From positions 1 to 20,178 of the forward strand of contig CAJJTI010000017.1 in the NCBI GenBank assembly GCA_905194705.1: 20,178 nt of DNA. Reading direction: 5' to 3'. Below the pieces are notes generated by a model. It did no database searches. It saw nothing but the letters and a program-made list of their open reading frames with translations, and was not told the DNA's origin. The DNA comes from an uncultured Solobacterium sp. GTDB lineage: Bacteria > Bacillota_I > Bacilli_A > Erysipelotrichales > Erysipelotrichaceae. This document shows positions 1 to 8,023 of this stretch, piece by piece; within the stretch, counting starts at the first letter, position 1; every line of letters starts with the position of its first letter. The translations under genes and the position numbers were made by a program.

Positions 1-210
1 ACAGAATACAATGAGAAAGCATATGGCAAGACAAGATATGATGAAGGAGTTCAAGTTGGAATTGAACAAGGACTAAACAAAGGTATATTACAGCAAAAAG
101 AAATAACAGTACTGGAGTTAGCAAAAGATAATATACCAGTTGAACGTATTGCAAAATATGCTAACACTACTATAGAAGAAGTTGAGAAAATAATTGAAAA
201 AAATAATTGA
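1..210 (+). CDS. Rpn-type PD-(D/E)XK nuclease / putative transposase, C-terminal fragment
   Basis: The reading frame is open from the first base and ends at TGA 208-210, giving the last 69 residues of a protein that starts outside the window. The tail has a tyrosine- and lysine-rich start, a short stretch of the form EGVQ-GIEQG, and a helical C-terminal part (ITVLELAKDNIPVERIAKYA, then TTIEEVEKII). This resembles the variable end of the Rpn / PDDEXK_2 family (recombination-promoting nuclease, often labelled putative transposase), where a small helix-turn-helix-like tail follows the nuclease core. The catalytic domain is not in view, so nuclease identity is inferred from the tail alone. No terminator is visible before the gap promoter. 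Confidence 0.6.
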   Translation, partial: TEYNEKAYGKTRYDEGVQVGIEQGLNKGILQQKEITVLELAKDNIPVERIAKYANTTIEEVEKIIEKNN

Positions 211-261
211 TTTTGGCTATTTCTATACAAATTTTATTATATGTATGATTTAGGAGTAAAC

Positions 262-275
262 CGCAGTAAATTGCG
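262..275. promoter_or_regulatory. Imperfect palindrome upstream of the gap promoter
   Basis: CGCAGTAAATTGCG has CGCA/TGCG arms and one further near-matching pair. It lies about 20 bp upstream of the gap -35 box. It could be an operator or chance. No regulator is identified. Confidence 0.2.
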
Positions 276-295
276 ACTTGTTACATATTTATCAT

Positions 296-324
296 TTGAC
301 TATAAGGGGCTAAAATTCTATAAT
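296..324 (+). promoter_or_regulatory. gap promoter
   Basis: A TTGACT -35 box (296-301), a 17-bp spacer and a perfect TATAAT -10 box (319-324) form a near-consensus sigma-A promoter. Transcription would start near 331. The ribosome site AAAAGGAGGT (336-345) follows at once, so the leader is short. The gap from GGAGG to ATG is about 14 nt, longer than usual. Confidence 0.85.
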
Positions 325-358
325 TTAATAGCAACAAAAGGAGGTCTTTTAAGACAAT

Positions 359-1432
359 ATGACAGATGTAAGAGTTGCTATTAATGGTTTTGGTCGTATC
401 GGCCGTCTTGCTTTCAGACAAATGTTTGATGCTGAAGGATATGAAGTAGTTGCTATCAACGATTTAACATCACCTAAGATGTTAGCTACTTTATTAAAGT
501 ATGACTCTGCTCAAGGTGGTTTCTGCGGTATTTTCGGCGAAAACAAACACACAGTTTCTTATAAAGAAGCAGTTTATGAAGAAGATGGAAAGACAGTTAA
601 AGTTCCAGGTTCTATCACTGTTGATGGAAAAGAAATTACAATCTATGCTAAACCAAACGCTGCTGAATTACCATGGGGCGAATTAGATGTAGATGTAGTA
701 CTTGAATGTACAGGTTTCTACACATCAAAAGCTAAGGCTGAAGCTCATATCAAAGCTGGTGCTAAAAAGGTTGTTATCTCTGCTCCTGCAGGAAACGATC
801 TTCCAACAATCGTTTACAATGTTAACCACACAATTTTAAAACCTGAAGATACAGTTATTTCTGCAGCTTCTTGTACAACAAACTGCTTAGCTCCAATGGC
901 TAAAGCATTAAATGATTATGCTCCAATCGCTTCTGGTATCATGACAACTGTTCATGCTTACACAGGTGACCAAATGATTCTTGATGGTCCACAAAGAAAA
1001 GGCGACGTTCAAAGAGCTAGAGCTGGTGCTTGCAACATCGTTCCTAACTCAACAGGTGCTGCTAAAGCTATCGGCTTAGTAATTCCTGAATTAAACGGCA
1101 AACTAATCGGTGCTGCTCAACGTGTACCTACTCCTACAGGTTCTACAACAATTCTTCACGCAGTTGTTAAGGGCAAGGATGTTACAGTTGATGCAATCAA
1201 CGCTGCTATGAAAGCTGCTGCTAACGAATCATTCGGATATACAGAAGAAAAGCTAGTTTCTAGCGATATCATCGGTATGAGATTCGGTTCATTATTCGAT
1301 GCTAACCAAACAATGGTTGCTAAGATTGATGATGAAACTTACCAAGTACAAGTTGTTTCTTGGTATGACAACGAAAACTCTTATACATCTCAAATGGTTC
1401 GTACAATCAAATACTTCGCTAACGTTAAGTAA
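359..1432 (+). CDS. gap: Glyceraldehyde-3-phosphate dehydrogenase, type I
   Basis: The cytoplasmic glycolytic enzyme oxidises and phosphorylates glyceraldehyde-3-phosphate to 1,3-bisphosphoglycerate with NAD+. The Rossmann fingerprint NGFGRIGR lies at residues 9-16. Asp35 in AINDL fits NAD rather than NADP preference. The catalytic cysteine is Cys172 in SCTTNC, and the partner histidine is His199 in TTVHAYT. At 357 residues it is roughly 20 longer than the common 330-340, with extra sequence around residues 60-100; the active-site motifs are complete. Codons are more GC-rich and more selected than in neighbouring genes, as expected for a highly expressed gene. It has its own promoter and terminator and is not followed by pgk or tpi. 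The start is set by a full AAAAGGAGGT site. Confidence 0.97.
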   Translation: MTDVRVAINGFGRIGRLAFRQMFDAEGYEVVAINDLTSPKMLATLLKYDSAQGGFCGIFGENKHTVSYKEAVYEEDGKTVKVPGSITVDGKEITIYAKPNAAELPWGELDVDVVLECTGFYTSKAKAEAHIKAGAKKVVISAPAGNDLPTIVYNVNHTILKPEDTVISAASCTTNCLAPMAKALNDYAPIASGIMTTVHAYTGDQMILDGPQRKGDVQRARAGACNIVPNSTGAAKAIGLVIPELNGKLIGAAQRVPTPTGSTTILHAVVKGKDVTVDAINAAMKAAANESFGYTEEKLVSSDIIGMRFGSLFDANQTMVAKIDDETYQVQVVSWYDNENSYTSQMVRTIKYFANVK

Positions 1433-1464
1433 TTGATTTACAATTAATCATTATGTAAATGAAG

Positions 1465-1493
1465 ACCTGTCATAGAAATGTGACAGGTTTTTA
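1465..1493 (+). terminator. gap terminator
   Basis: A perfect 8-bp stem, ACCTGTCA (1465-1472) with TGACAGGT (1481-1488), has an 8-nt loop and is followed by a T-rich tract. It lies 33 bp after the gap stop. Confidence 0.85.
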
Positions 1494-1514
1494 TATTTGT
1501 CTATATATTAAATA

Positions 1515-1551
1515 TTGACTAATACTCACAAAAATATCACAATATAGTCAA
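1515..1551. promoter_or_regulatory. Promoter with inverted-repeat operator of the marR-ABC operon
   Basis: TTGACTA (1515-1521) and its exact reverse complement TAGTCAA (1545-1551) flank 23 bp. The left arm doubles as a -35 box (TTGACT). A 17-bp spacer leads to CACAAT (1538-1543), a four-of-six -10 match. A further GACTA half-site lies at 1565-1569, inside the start region. This arrangement suits autorepression by the MarR protein encoded immediately downstream. The operator role is inferred. Confidence 0.5.
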
Positions 1552-1561
1552 CAAATACTAT

Positions 1562-1565
1562 GGAG
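1562..1565 (+). promoter_or_regulatory. Ribosome binding site choosing the marR start
   Basis: GGAG sits 6 nt before ATG 1572. The earlier in-frame ATG at 1560 contains this site and has no ribosome site of its own, so 1572 is the better start. Confidence 0.6.
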
Positions 1566-1571
1566 ACTATT

Positions 1572-2036
1572 ATGGATAAGGCAGAATATCGTTATATGAC
1601 TAAAATTGTTCGAGAAATGAACAAATATAAAGAATTACGTGAAAAGGAAAATAAGTTGAATCCAAGTGAAGAAGTCTTGTTACATCTCATTAGACACCAT
1701 GAAGGTATATCGCAAAAAGAATTAGTTGTGTTAAGAAATGTAGATAAAGCTGCTGTTGCAAGAGAGCTATCAAAACTAGAACTAAAAGGATATATCGAAA
1801 GAAAACCAGGTGAAGATTTACGTACTCGTCTTATATATTCAACCGAAAAAACAAAGAACCTGAAACAAGAATTAGTTAGCTATGAAGAAGAATTCTTTGA
1901 GTGGTTGTTCAGTTCTATTGAGAGTAAAGAAAAAGAGAAATTCTTTGAGACACTAACAGTATTATATTTACGTTCTAAGCAAGAAAGTAGAAATGGTTTT
2001 ACGCAACTTTTAGAGATGAATGAAAATGAAAAATAA
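1572..2036 (+). CDS. MarR-family transcriptional regulator
   Basis: This 154-residue winged-helix protein probably controls the two ABC exporter genes that follow. The N-terminal helix leads to a DNA-binding region at about residues 34-90: SEEVLLHLIRHH, then SQKEL, the recognition helix DKAAVARELSKLELKGYIER, and a basic wing (EDLRTRLIYST). Two C-terminal helices form the dimer interface. This order is typical of MarR proteins, which usually repress drug-exporter operons and release DNA on binding a small aromatic ligand. The gene overlaps the first ABC gene by 17 bp, so the two are translationally coupled. An inverted repeat lies over its promoter. The ligand cannot be told from sequence. Confidence 0.88.
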   Translation: MDKAEYRYMTKIVREMNKYKELREKENKLNPSEEVLLHLIRHHEGISQKELVVLRNVDKAAVARELSKLELKGYIERKPGEDLRTRLIYSTEKTKNLKQELVSYEEEFFEWLFSSIESKEKEKFFETLTVLYLRSKQESRNGFTQLLEMNENEK

Positions 2037-3711
2037 AAATATATGGAATTACATCTTAAAAGAAAAGAAGTATCTTTTTCTAATAACGATAACAGGACTT
2101 ATATATAATGTTGGGTTACTTGCAGGACCGTATTTTGAAGGGCAGTTAGCAGGTTGTTTAGTTGATATTAGTAAAAATTTAAAAACTGCTAATAGTATGA
2201 TTCAATTATCTGTTATTTATATATGTGTTATTTTGTTTGTTCAATTTGCAAGGTTTTTAAAGCGTTATTTTGTACGCGAATTTGGTAATGATATCAATCG
2301 TAATTTAAAGATGGATGTATATAAACATTTTGTCTATGACACTTCTAACAATGAGAATGCAGGATCAATTATGACAAAAGCGATAAGCGATGCGGATGCT
2401 TGCAGTGAAGGTATACGTAAATTTACAACGGAGATTTTTGATACAGGTATAGCACTAATCAGCTATATTATGATGCTTGTTTTATATGATGCTAAATTAA
2501 CGTGTTTTGTGATTATTTTTCCAGTCATTTCATATCTAATCGCAAATAAATTAGGACCAGTTGTTGCAAAAAACGCTTTTAATGCAAAGAAAAGTGCAGA
2601 GCGATTAAATGCGAGTACTCTTGATCGTTTACATCTAGCGATAACTTATCGTATTTATGGAGAAGAAAGCAATATGCATGAAGTATATGAAAAAGATTTA
2701 CAGGATTATGAAGATAAAACAGTATGTTCTAATATACTTGAAACGGCAATTAAACCCCTATATGAAATAATTTCTATGACAGGAATTGTATTTATCATCT
2801 ATTTTGGTTCTAAAAGAGTAATGAATAATTTATGGGATGTTGCAATATTTACAACATATATTTCCTGCTTTACAAAAATGGCAGTTAAATCCAGTAAAGC
2901 TGCTAAATTATTTAATACTGTACAGAAAGCGAAAGTATCATGGGATAGAATTTATCCGATTATTGAAAATGATCATGAAGTAAAAAATAGAAAACCAATA
3001 GATGTTAATACAATAGAAGTATCTAATTTATCTTATGCATATGATGACAGAATTATTTTTTCGAATGTTTCTTTTCAGGCGAAAAAAGGAGATATCATTG
3101 GTATTACTGGAGAAATAGCGAGTGGTAAATCAACATTAGGGAAAGTGTTCTTAGAAAATAGTCACTATCAAGGAAAGATACTTGTTAACAAGAAGCAATT
3201 AAAAGATATCGAAAAAGACTATGCAGTAACTAGCTACATGGGTCATAATTTAGAACTATTTGATGATACAATCGAAAACAATATCAAGTTTGGTAAAGAA
3301 GGAAATATATTACCAGTACTCGACATAGCAAGTATGAAAGAAGAAGTTGAGACCTTCCCTGATGGCATTTATACAAGGCTAGGAGAAGGTGGTATAAAGC
3401 TTTCTGGTGGTCAACAATCACGTATTGCTTTAGTAAGAACCCTGTATCATGCAAGAGGAATCATTGTACTAGATGATCCTTTTTCCGCATGTGATAAAAA
3501 CACAGAAAAAGAGATATATGAAAATATCAGAAGAGAATATAAAGATTCAATTATCTTTTTGATATCTCATCGATTGTCTCTCTTTGATCAAATGAACCAG
3601 ATATTATTTATTGATAATCAAAGTGTTGAAGCAGGTACACATCAAGAGTTGTTAAAGAATAATGAAAAATATAAGCATTTATATTTCTTGCAAACAAAGG
3701 AGTTTTTATGA
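2020..3711 (+). CDS. ABC exporter half-transporter, degenerate-site subunit
   Basis: This 563-residue subunit has an N-terminal membrane domain with about six helices (residues 15-300) and a nucleotide-binding domain (330-563). Walker A is GEIASGKST (364-372), the signature is a canonical LSGGQ (461-465), Walker B is IIVLDD (481-486), and the switch histidine is His517. The residue after Walker B, normally a catalytic Glu, is Asp486. The Q-loop Gln appears to be His409 (YMGHN). Loss of the Glu is known from the degenerate subunit of heterodimeric exporters such as TM287/288, BmrCD and LmrCD. The partner is the next gene, overlapping by ATGA. The start at 2020 has only a weak AGAG site; ATG 2026 is equally possible. 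The transported substrate is unknown; drug or peptide export is the inference. Confidence 0.92.
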   Translation: MKMKNKNIWNYILKEKKYLFLITITGLIYNVGLLAGPYFEGQLAGCLVDISKNLKTANSMIQLSVIYICVILFVQFARFLKRYFVREFGNDINRNLKMDVYKHFVYDTSNNENAGSIMTKAISDADACSEGIRKFTTEIFDTGIALISYIMMLVLYDAKLTCFVIIFPVISYLIANKLGPVVAKNAFNAKKSAERLNASTLDRLHLAITYRIYGEESNMHEVYEKDLQDYEDKTVCSNILETAIKPLYEIISMTGIVFIIYFGSKRVMNNLWDVAIFTTYISCFTKMAVKSSKAAKLFNTVQKAKVSWDRIYPIIENDHEVKNRKPIDVNTIEVSNLSYAYDDRIIFSNVSFQAKKGDIIGITGEIASGKSTLGKVFLENSHYQGKILVNKKQLKDIEKDYAVTSYMGHNLELFDDTIENNIKFGKEGNILPVLDIASMKEEVETFPDGIYTRLGEGGIKLSGGQQSRIALVRTLYHARGIIVLDDPFSACDKNTEKEIYENIRREYKDSIIFLISHRLSLFDQMNQILFIDNQSVEAGTHQELLKNNEKYKHLYFLQTKEFL

Positions 3712-5327
3712 AAAATAATTACTTTGTTCAAATCATTCAAAATAGTATTAAGAAGAATAAATCTTTATTTGTGATTCTCTTGTGCAGTATTGTTATAACC
3801 CTGGTTTTAACGTTATTACCACCACTTATTTTAGAAAAAGGTATCAATGAACTTGTGCAAAATAAAGAAATATCATTCTACTTAGCACTAATGTACTTTA
3901 TGATACTTGTATTTGTTGGAATAAGTGAATCAATTCGAGAATCTTCCATAACAATATTTGGCGAAAAAGTATTACATGAATTAAGAAGCGAAATGAGCAA
4001 AAAGATTAGTCGTATAGAATCTTCATATCTAATTAATCATGATGCAGGAGAGATCGCGATGATATTTGTGACAGATGTAGATACGATAGAAACATTATTT
4101 AATGAAGGTGTTATTTCAATGGTAATTGATATGTGCAGTGTCATCAGTATCATTATTGTTGTTTTTATGAAAAGTGTTGGACTTGGGATTTTGTTATGCT
4201 TAGCTTCACCATTACTTATGATTTTTACAAGAATTACACAAAAAAGAATGTTGAAATCACAAATAGAAAATAGAGAAGCAATTGCTAAAGCTGGGGAAAT
4301 CATTCCAGAAACACTTAAGAATAAGCGAGTCATTCATAACATAGATGGCGAAATATTTATGGAAAATAAATATGATGCAAATATTAGTAAAAGTTATAAA
4401 GCAATTCAAAAATCAAACTTTTATGATTCTATATATTCTCCTGTGGTACTTGTATTTAATGCAATTATTATAGCGATTGTGATGATTTTATCTACGACAA
4501 ATAATCCTTTTAGTTACTTATTCAACATGTCTGTCGGTACAGCGACAGCACTAATATCTTATGTAAATAAAGTATTTAAACCATTAGAAAGTATTGGTAT
4601 GGAAATACAAAATGTGCAGACTGCAGTTGCTGGTATTACAAGAATCAATGCGTTATTTCATGAAAGGGAAATGACTCAAAATCATACAGTTAATCATTTT
4701 GATAAAAATAAACTTGCAGTTTCAGTAAATAATATCACTTTTGGTTATGATAAAAACCAAGCAATTCTAAAAGATTATTCTTTAGAAGTTAAACATAATG
4801 AGACAGTCACAATTACGGGCAGGACTGGTGCTGGGAAAAGTACATTATTTAAACTGATATTAGGCTTATATCCATGTGATAAAGGTGAAGTCAGCATTTT
4901 TGGTGTACCTGCGACAAACATAAATGAAACAGAAAAAAGAGAAATATATGGTTGTGTAGAACAGGAATTTAAACCGACAACAGGAACGTTGAAAGATCAA
5001 ATTACACTTAAAAATCAGAGTATTACAAATCTTGAAGTAGAAAAAGCATTAGAAACAGTTGGTTTAAAAGACAAAATTCAAGACTATAATAAACCATTTA
5101 TGGAAAGTGAATTTTCTCAAGGTCAGTTGCAATTATTGTCTATCGCTAGAGCAATAGTGAAAAATCCTGAAATATTATTATTGGATGAAATGACAGCTAA
5201 TTTAGATGCCTTAACAGAAAAGTCAATTATGGAAGCGATATATAAAGCACAGGTAAATAGAACGGTATTATCTATTTCACATCGTACATATACTTTAAGT
5301 GACTCTAGAGAAGTGAAAATTTCTTAA
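3708..5327 (+). CDS. ABC exporter half-transporter, catalytic-site subunit
   Basis: This 539-residue protein has six predicted membrane helices (about 20-290) and a nucleotide-binding domain (337-539). Walker A is GRTGAGKST (371-379), the Q-loop Gln is 419, Walker B with the catalytic Glu is LLLDE (Glu494), and the switch His is 525. The signature is FSQGQ (469-473) in place of LSGGQ. Together with the upstream subunit this gives one complete ATPase site (its own Walker motifs with the partner's LSGGQ) and one defective site, the known pattern of asymmetric exporters. The protein stops 14 residues after the switch histidine and so lacks the usual C-terminal helices of the ATPase domain. Translation starts at an ATGA overlap behind AAAGGAG (3696-3702). 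Confidence 0.92.
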   Translation: MKNNYFVQIIQNSIKKNKSLFVILLCSIVITLVLTLLPPLILEKGINELVQNKEISFYLALMYFMILVFVGISESIRESSITIFGEKVLHELRSEMSKKISRIESSYLINHDAGEIAMIFVTDVDTIETLFNEGVISMVIDMCSVISIIIVVFMKSVGLGILLCLASPLLMIFTRITQKRMLKSQIENREAIAKAGEIIPETLKNKRVIHNIDGEIFMENKYDANISKSYKAIQKSNFYDSIYSPVVLVFNAIIIAIVMILSTTNNPFSYLFNMSVGTATALISYVNKVFKPLESIGMEIQNVQTAVAGITRINALFHEREMTQNHTVNHFDKNKLAVSVNNITFGYDKNQAILKDYSLEVKHNETVTITGRTGAGKSTLFKLILGLYPCDKGEVSIFGVPATNINETEKREIYGCVEQEFKPTTGTLKDQITLKNQSITNLEVEKALETVGLKDKIQDYNKPFMESEFSQGQLQLLSIARAIVKNPEILLLDEMTANLDALTEKSIMEAIYKAQVNRTVLSISHRTYTLSDSREVKIS

Positions 5328-5351
5328 TTTTAGAGAGTATAGTTATATTTT

Positions 5352-5380
5352 TTCATATTTTAGTGATTTGTTGATAAAAT
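5352..5380 (+). promoter_or_regulatory. Possible promoter of the mnmE operon
   Basis: TTCATA (5352-5357), 17 bp and TAAAAT (5375-5380) make a weak sigma-A-like promoter in the 81-bp gap after the ABC genes. I see no terminator in that gap, so read-through from the exporter operon is also possible. Confidence 0.35.
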
Positions 5381-5393
5381 AAGATAGGTAAAG

Positions 5394-5402
5394 AAAGGAA
5401 GG
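5394..5402 (+). promoter_or_regulatory. Ribosome binding site for the mnmE TTG start
   Basis: AAAGGAAGG lies 6 nt before TTG 5409. It supports a non-ATG start that yields the conserved MnmE N-terminus. Confidence 0.75.
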
Positions 5403-5408
5403 CTTTTC

Positions 5409-6731
5409 TTGTTTAACGATACAATTGTTGCCATCGCAACGAGCACACCAGGTGCAGTATCTATTATTCGTATTAGTGGTAATGATACTTTTGATGTGCT
5501 TAGTAAAATATTTGATAAAGATTTATCTCTTGCTAAGGAATATACAATCCATTATGGAACAATTTTTGACGAAGAAGGACCAGTGGATGAAGTACTTGTT
5601 AGTGTTTTTAGAGCGCCTAGATCATATACGGGTGAAGATGTTGTAGAAATAAATTGTCATGGCGGTACATATGTCACCCGGAAAATATTGAATTTATGTT
5701 TAGGTAATGGAGCTAGACTTGCTAGACGTGGTGAGTTTACGGAACGTGCATTCTTAAATGGAAAGATGGACTTATCAGAAGCTGAAAGTGTAAATGACCT
5801 GATTAACGCAACAGATAAAATCAATGCGCATAGTGCCATTCATTCTCTTAGAGGCAGTGTTCAGAAAATTATTGATCCATTAGTAGAAGATATTACGCAA
5901 ATTATCTCTAATATTGAAGTGAATATTGATTATCCAGAATATGATGATGTTCATGTTTTGACTGAGGAAGAAATTTTACCAAAAGCGAAAAAATGGATAA
6001 AAGATATAGATGTAATTATTAAAAAAGCAGAAGAAGCTACATTTATCAGAAGTGGTATTGATACTGTTATTGTGGGTAAACCTAATGTTGGCAAGTCTTC
6101 TTTATTAAATGCTTTACTTGAAGAAGATAAAGCCATTGTCACTAATATTGCAGGTACTACAAGAGACTTGGTAGAGGGTAGTGTTAAAGTAGGAAATGTT
6201 ACTTTGAATTTGATTGATACTGCGGGTATTCATGAATCTGAAGATACTATTGAAAAAATAGGTATTGAAAAATCACGAGAAGCCTTGGAAAAAGCAGAAC
6301 TTGTACTACTTGTTTTAGACAGTACACAAGACTTATCAAAAGAAGATAAAGAGTTATTAGAACTTACAAAAGATAGAGATAGAATTATTATCTATAACAA
6401 AAACGATGAGAAACAGATTGATGATGTTGTTTCTATCAGTGCCAAAAATCGTGAGATTGATGCTTTGATTCAAACAATTGAAAAGAAATATGAAAAAGAA
6501 ATTCATTCTGCAGAGAGTGATACATTAAATAATGAGCGTCAAATTGGACTTGCGAGAAGTGCAAGAAGAGCTATGCAGCATGCTATTGATGCTTTAGAAA
6601 TGGGTTGTGAATTAGATTTGGTAACGATTGATTTACAAGAAGCTTATTATGCACTAAAAGAAATAACAGGAAAAACATGCAGAGAAGATTTACTGGATGA
6701 AATATTCAGTCGCTTTTGTTTAGGAAAATAA
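5409..6731 (+). CDS. mnmE: tRNA modification GTPase MnmE
   Basis: MnmE works with MnmG to place the (carboxymethyl)aminomethyl group on U34 of certain tRNAs, using a methylene-folate and FAD. The N-terminal folate-binding domain (residues 1-118) begins FNDTIVAIAT. A helical domain is interrupted by the G domain: P-loop GKPNVGKS (223-230), GTTRD (249-253), DTAG (270-273), NKND (330-333) and SAK (344-346). The invariant C-terminal CLGK (437-440) supplies the catalytic cysteine. At 440 residues it is slightly shorter than the common 450-460, but no motif is missing. The TTG start is supported by AAAGGAAGG and by the family N-terminus. Only one base separates it from tatD. mnmE more often sits beside mnmG, rnpA and jag near the replication origin. 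Confidence 0.97.
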   Translation: MFNDTIVAIATSTPGAVSIIRISGNDTFDVLSKIFDKDLSLAKEYTIHYGTIFDEEGPVDEVLVSVFRAPRSYTGEDVVEINCHGGTYVTRKILNLCLGNGARLARRGEFTERAFLNGKMDLSEAESVNDLINATDKINAHSAIHSLRGSVQKIIDPLVEDITQIISNIEVNIDYPEYDDVHVLTEEEILPKAKKWIKDIDVIIKKAEEATFIRSGIDTVIVGKPNVGKSSLLNALLEEDKAIVTNIAGTTRDLVEGSVKVGNVTLNLIDTAGIHESEDTIEKIGIEKSREALEKAELVLLVLDSTQDLSKEDKELLELTKDRDRIIIYNKNDEKQIDDVVSISAKNREIDALIQTIEKKYEKEIHSAESDTLNNERQIGLARSARRAMQHAIDALEMGCELDLVTIDLQEAYYALKEITGKTCREDLLDEIFSRFCLGK

Positions 6732-6732
6732 G

Positions 6733-7515
6733 ATGATACAAAATTATATTGATACACATGCACATATCTACTCTTTGGAATTTCATGATGATTTTGATGC
6801 GGTAATAGCTAGAGCTCATGATGCTGGCGTATATCGCATGATGATTGTTACAACAGATGAAGAGGAAGCTTTACAGGCAATTGAATTTACAAAAAAAGAT
6901 CCTGTTCATTATCAAGTTGCTTATGGAATTCATCCAGAATATGTCAAAGATGCTACTAGTGAAAAGCTAAGAAAACTTGAAGAAATTATATCTAAAAAAG
7001 AAATCACTGCTGTTGGTGAAATCGGTATGGATTTATATTACGAAAGTGACACAAGAGAAGCACAGAAAGAGCTATTTATCTATCAAATAGAACTAGCTAA
7101 GAAATATAACAAACCGATTTTAGTGCATAGTCGTGATGCAATGCAGGATACCTATGATATTATGAAAGAACATCATGTAAGAGGCTTACTTCATTGCTTT
7201 TCAGGCAGTGCTGAAATGGCAGTAGAGTTTACAAAACTCGGATATTATATTGCTTTAGGTGGTGCTGCAACTTTTAAAAATGCAAGACATGCACTTGAAG
7301 TATGTAAAGCGATAGATATGAAATATTTATTGAGTGAAACAGATTGTCCATATATGGCACCAGTACCAGTTCGTGGTACAAGAAATGAACCATGTAATAT
7401 TCCATATATTGTTGATGTTTTAGCTAAGACAAGAGATATCAGTGTAGAAGAAATGGCAAATATCATTGATGAAAACTATAAAAGATTTTTAAAGGAAATA
7501 AATGAAAGTAATTAA
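6733..7515 (+). CDS. tatD: TatD-family metal-dependent hydrolase
   Basis: This cytoplasmic TIM-barrel hydrolase of the amidohydrolase superfamily belongs to a family whose members act as 3'-5' DNases or nucleases. The metal-site residues are His9 and His11 in DTHAH, Glu96 in GEIGMD, His132 in LVHSRDA, His154 in LLHCFSG, and Asp204 in LSETDCPY. Its length of 260 residues is normal. Start ATG 6733 follows AGGA (6722-6725) with a 7-nt spacing, and the gene lies one base after the mnmE stop. Clustering with rnmV and rsmA is conserved in many Firmicutes (yabD-yabF-ksgA in Bacillus), suggesting nucleic-acid processing. The exact substrate in this organism is not known. Confidence 0.93.
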   Translation: MIQNYIDTHAHIYSLEFHDDFDAVIARAHDAGVYRMMIVTTDEEEALQAIEFTKKDPVHYQVAYGIHPEYVKDATSEKLRKLEEIISKKEITAVGEIGMDLYYESDTREAQKELFIYQIELAKKYNKPILVHSRDAMQDTYDIMKEHHVRGLLHCFSGSAEMAVEFTKLGYYIALGGAATFKNARHALEVCKAIDMKYLLSETDCPYMAPVPVRGTRNEPCNIPYIVDVLAKTRDISVEEMANIIDENYKRFLKEINESN

Positions 7516-8023
7516 AGAAGTAATTGTTGTTGAGGGTAAACATGATTCTGCTACATTAAAGCAGTATTTTAAGTGTGATACAGTTATTACAAATGGTTTA
7601 TCTTTAGATGAAGAAACATTAGCTTATATTAAGGAATTAAATGAAACACGTGGAGTAATTTTATTTTTAGATCCAGATTCACCAGGTAATCGTATTAGGC
7701 ATCGCATCAATGAAGCTGTACCTGGATGTTTTGTGGATAAAGTAAATGCGAGAACAGATAAAAAAGTTGGCGTAGAACATGCAAACAAGAAAGTGTTAGA
7801 AGAAGCACTCAATAACTTAATCAGCTATACAGAAGAAAAGAGTTCATTAACAGGGACAGATTTATATGAAATTGGTTTGACTGGAAAAGAAAACAGTTCA
7901 TATTATCGTTCTAAAATCGGAAAAAAATTTCACTTAGGTGATGGAAATACAAAGACAATGTTAGAAAGAATAAATTATTTAGGAATAACAAAGCAGGAGC
8001 TAATTGATGCAATCAAAGAATAA
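7502..8023 (+). CDS. rnmV: Ribonuclease M5
   Basis: RNase M5 makes the final cuts that mature 5S rRNA. The protein has the Toprim fold: Glu11 in VIVVEGKHD and the DPD motif at 57-59 in LFLDPDSPG are the metal-binding acidic residues, followed by VGVEHA (89-94), which is characteristic of the M5 subgroup. Its length of 173 residues is typical. It overlaps the end of tatD by 14 bp and starts behind AAAGGA (7491-7496). The order tatD-rnmV-rsmA matches the arrangement known from Bacillus and supports the assignment over other small Toprim proteins such as DnaG-like or RecR-like ones. Confidence 0.93.
   Translation: MKVIKEVIVVEGKHDSATLKQYFKCDTVITNGLSLDEETLAYIKELNETRGVILFLDPDSPGNRIRHRINEAVPGCFVDKVNARTDKKVGVEHANKKVLEEALNNLISYTEEKSSLTGTDLYEIGLTGKENSSYYRSKIGKKFHLGDGNTKTMLERINYLGITKQELIDAIKE
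7995..7999 (+). promoter_or_regulatory. Ribosome binding site choosing the rsmA start
   Basis: AGGAG lies 7 nt before ATG 8007 but only 4 nt before the in-frame TTG 8004, so ATG is preferred. Confidence 0.6.

Noticed and set aside
1560..1571. Upstream ATG as the marR start
   Set aside because: It contains the GGAG site that best serves ATG 1572 and has no ribosome site of its own.
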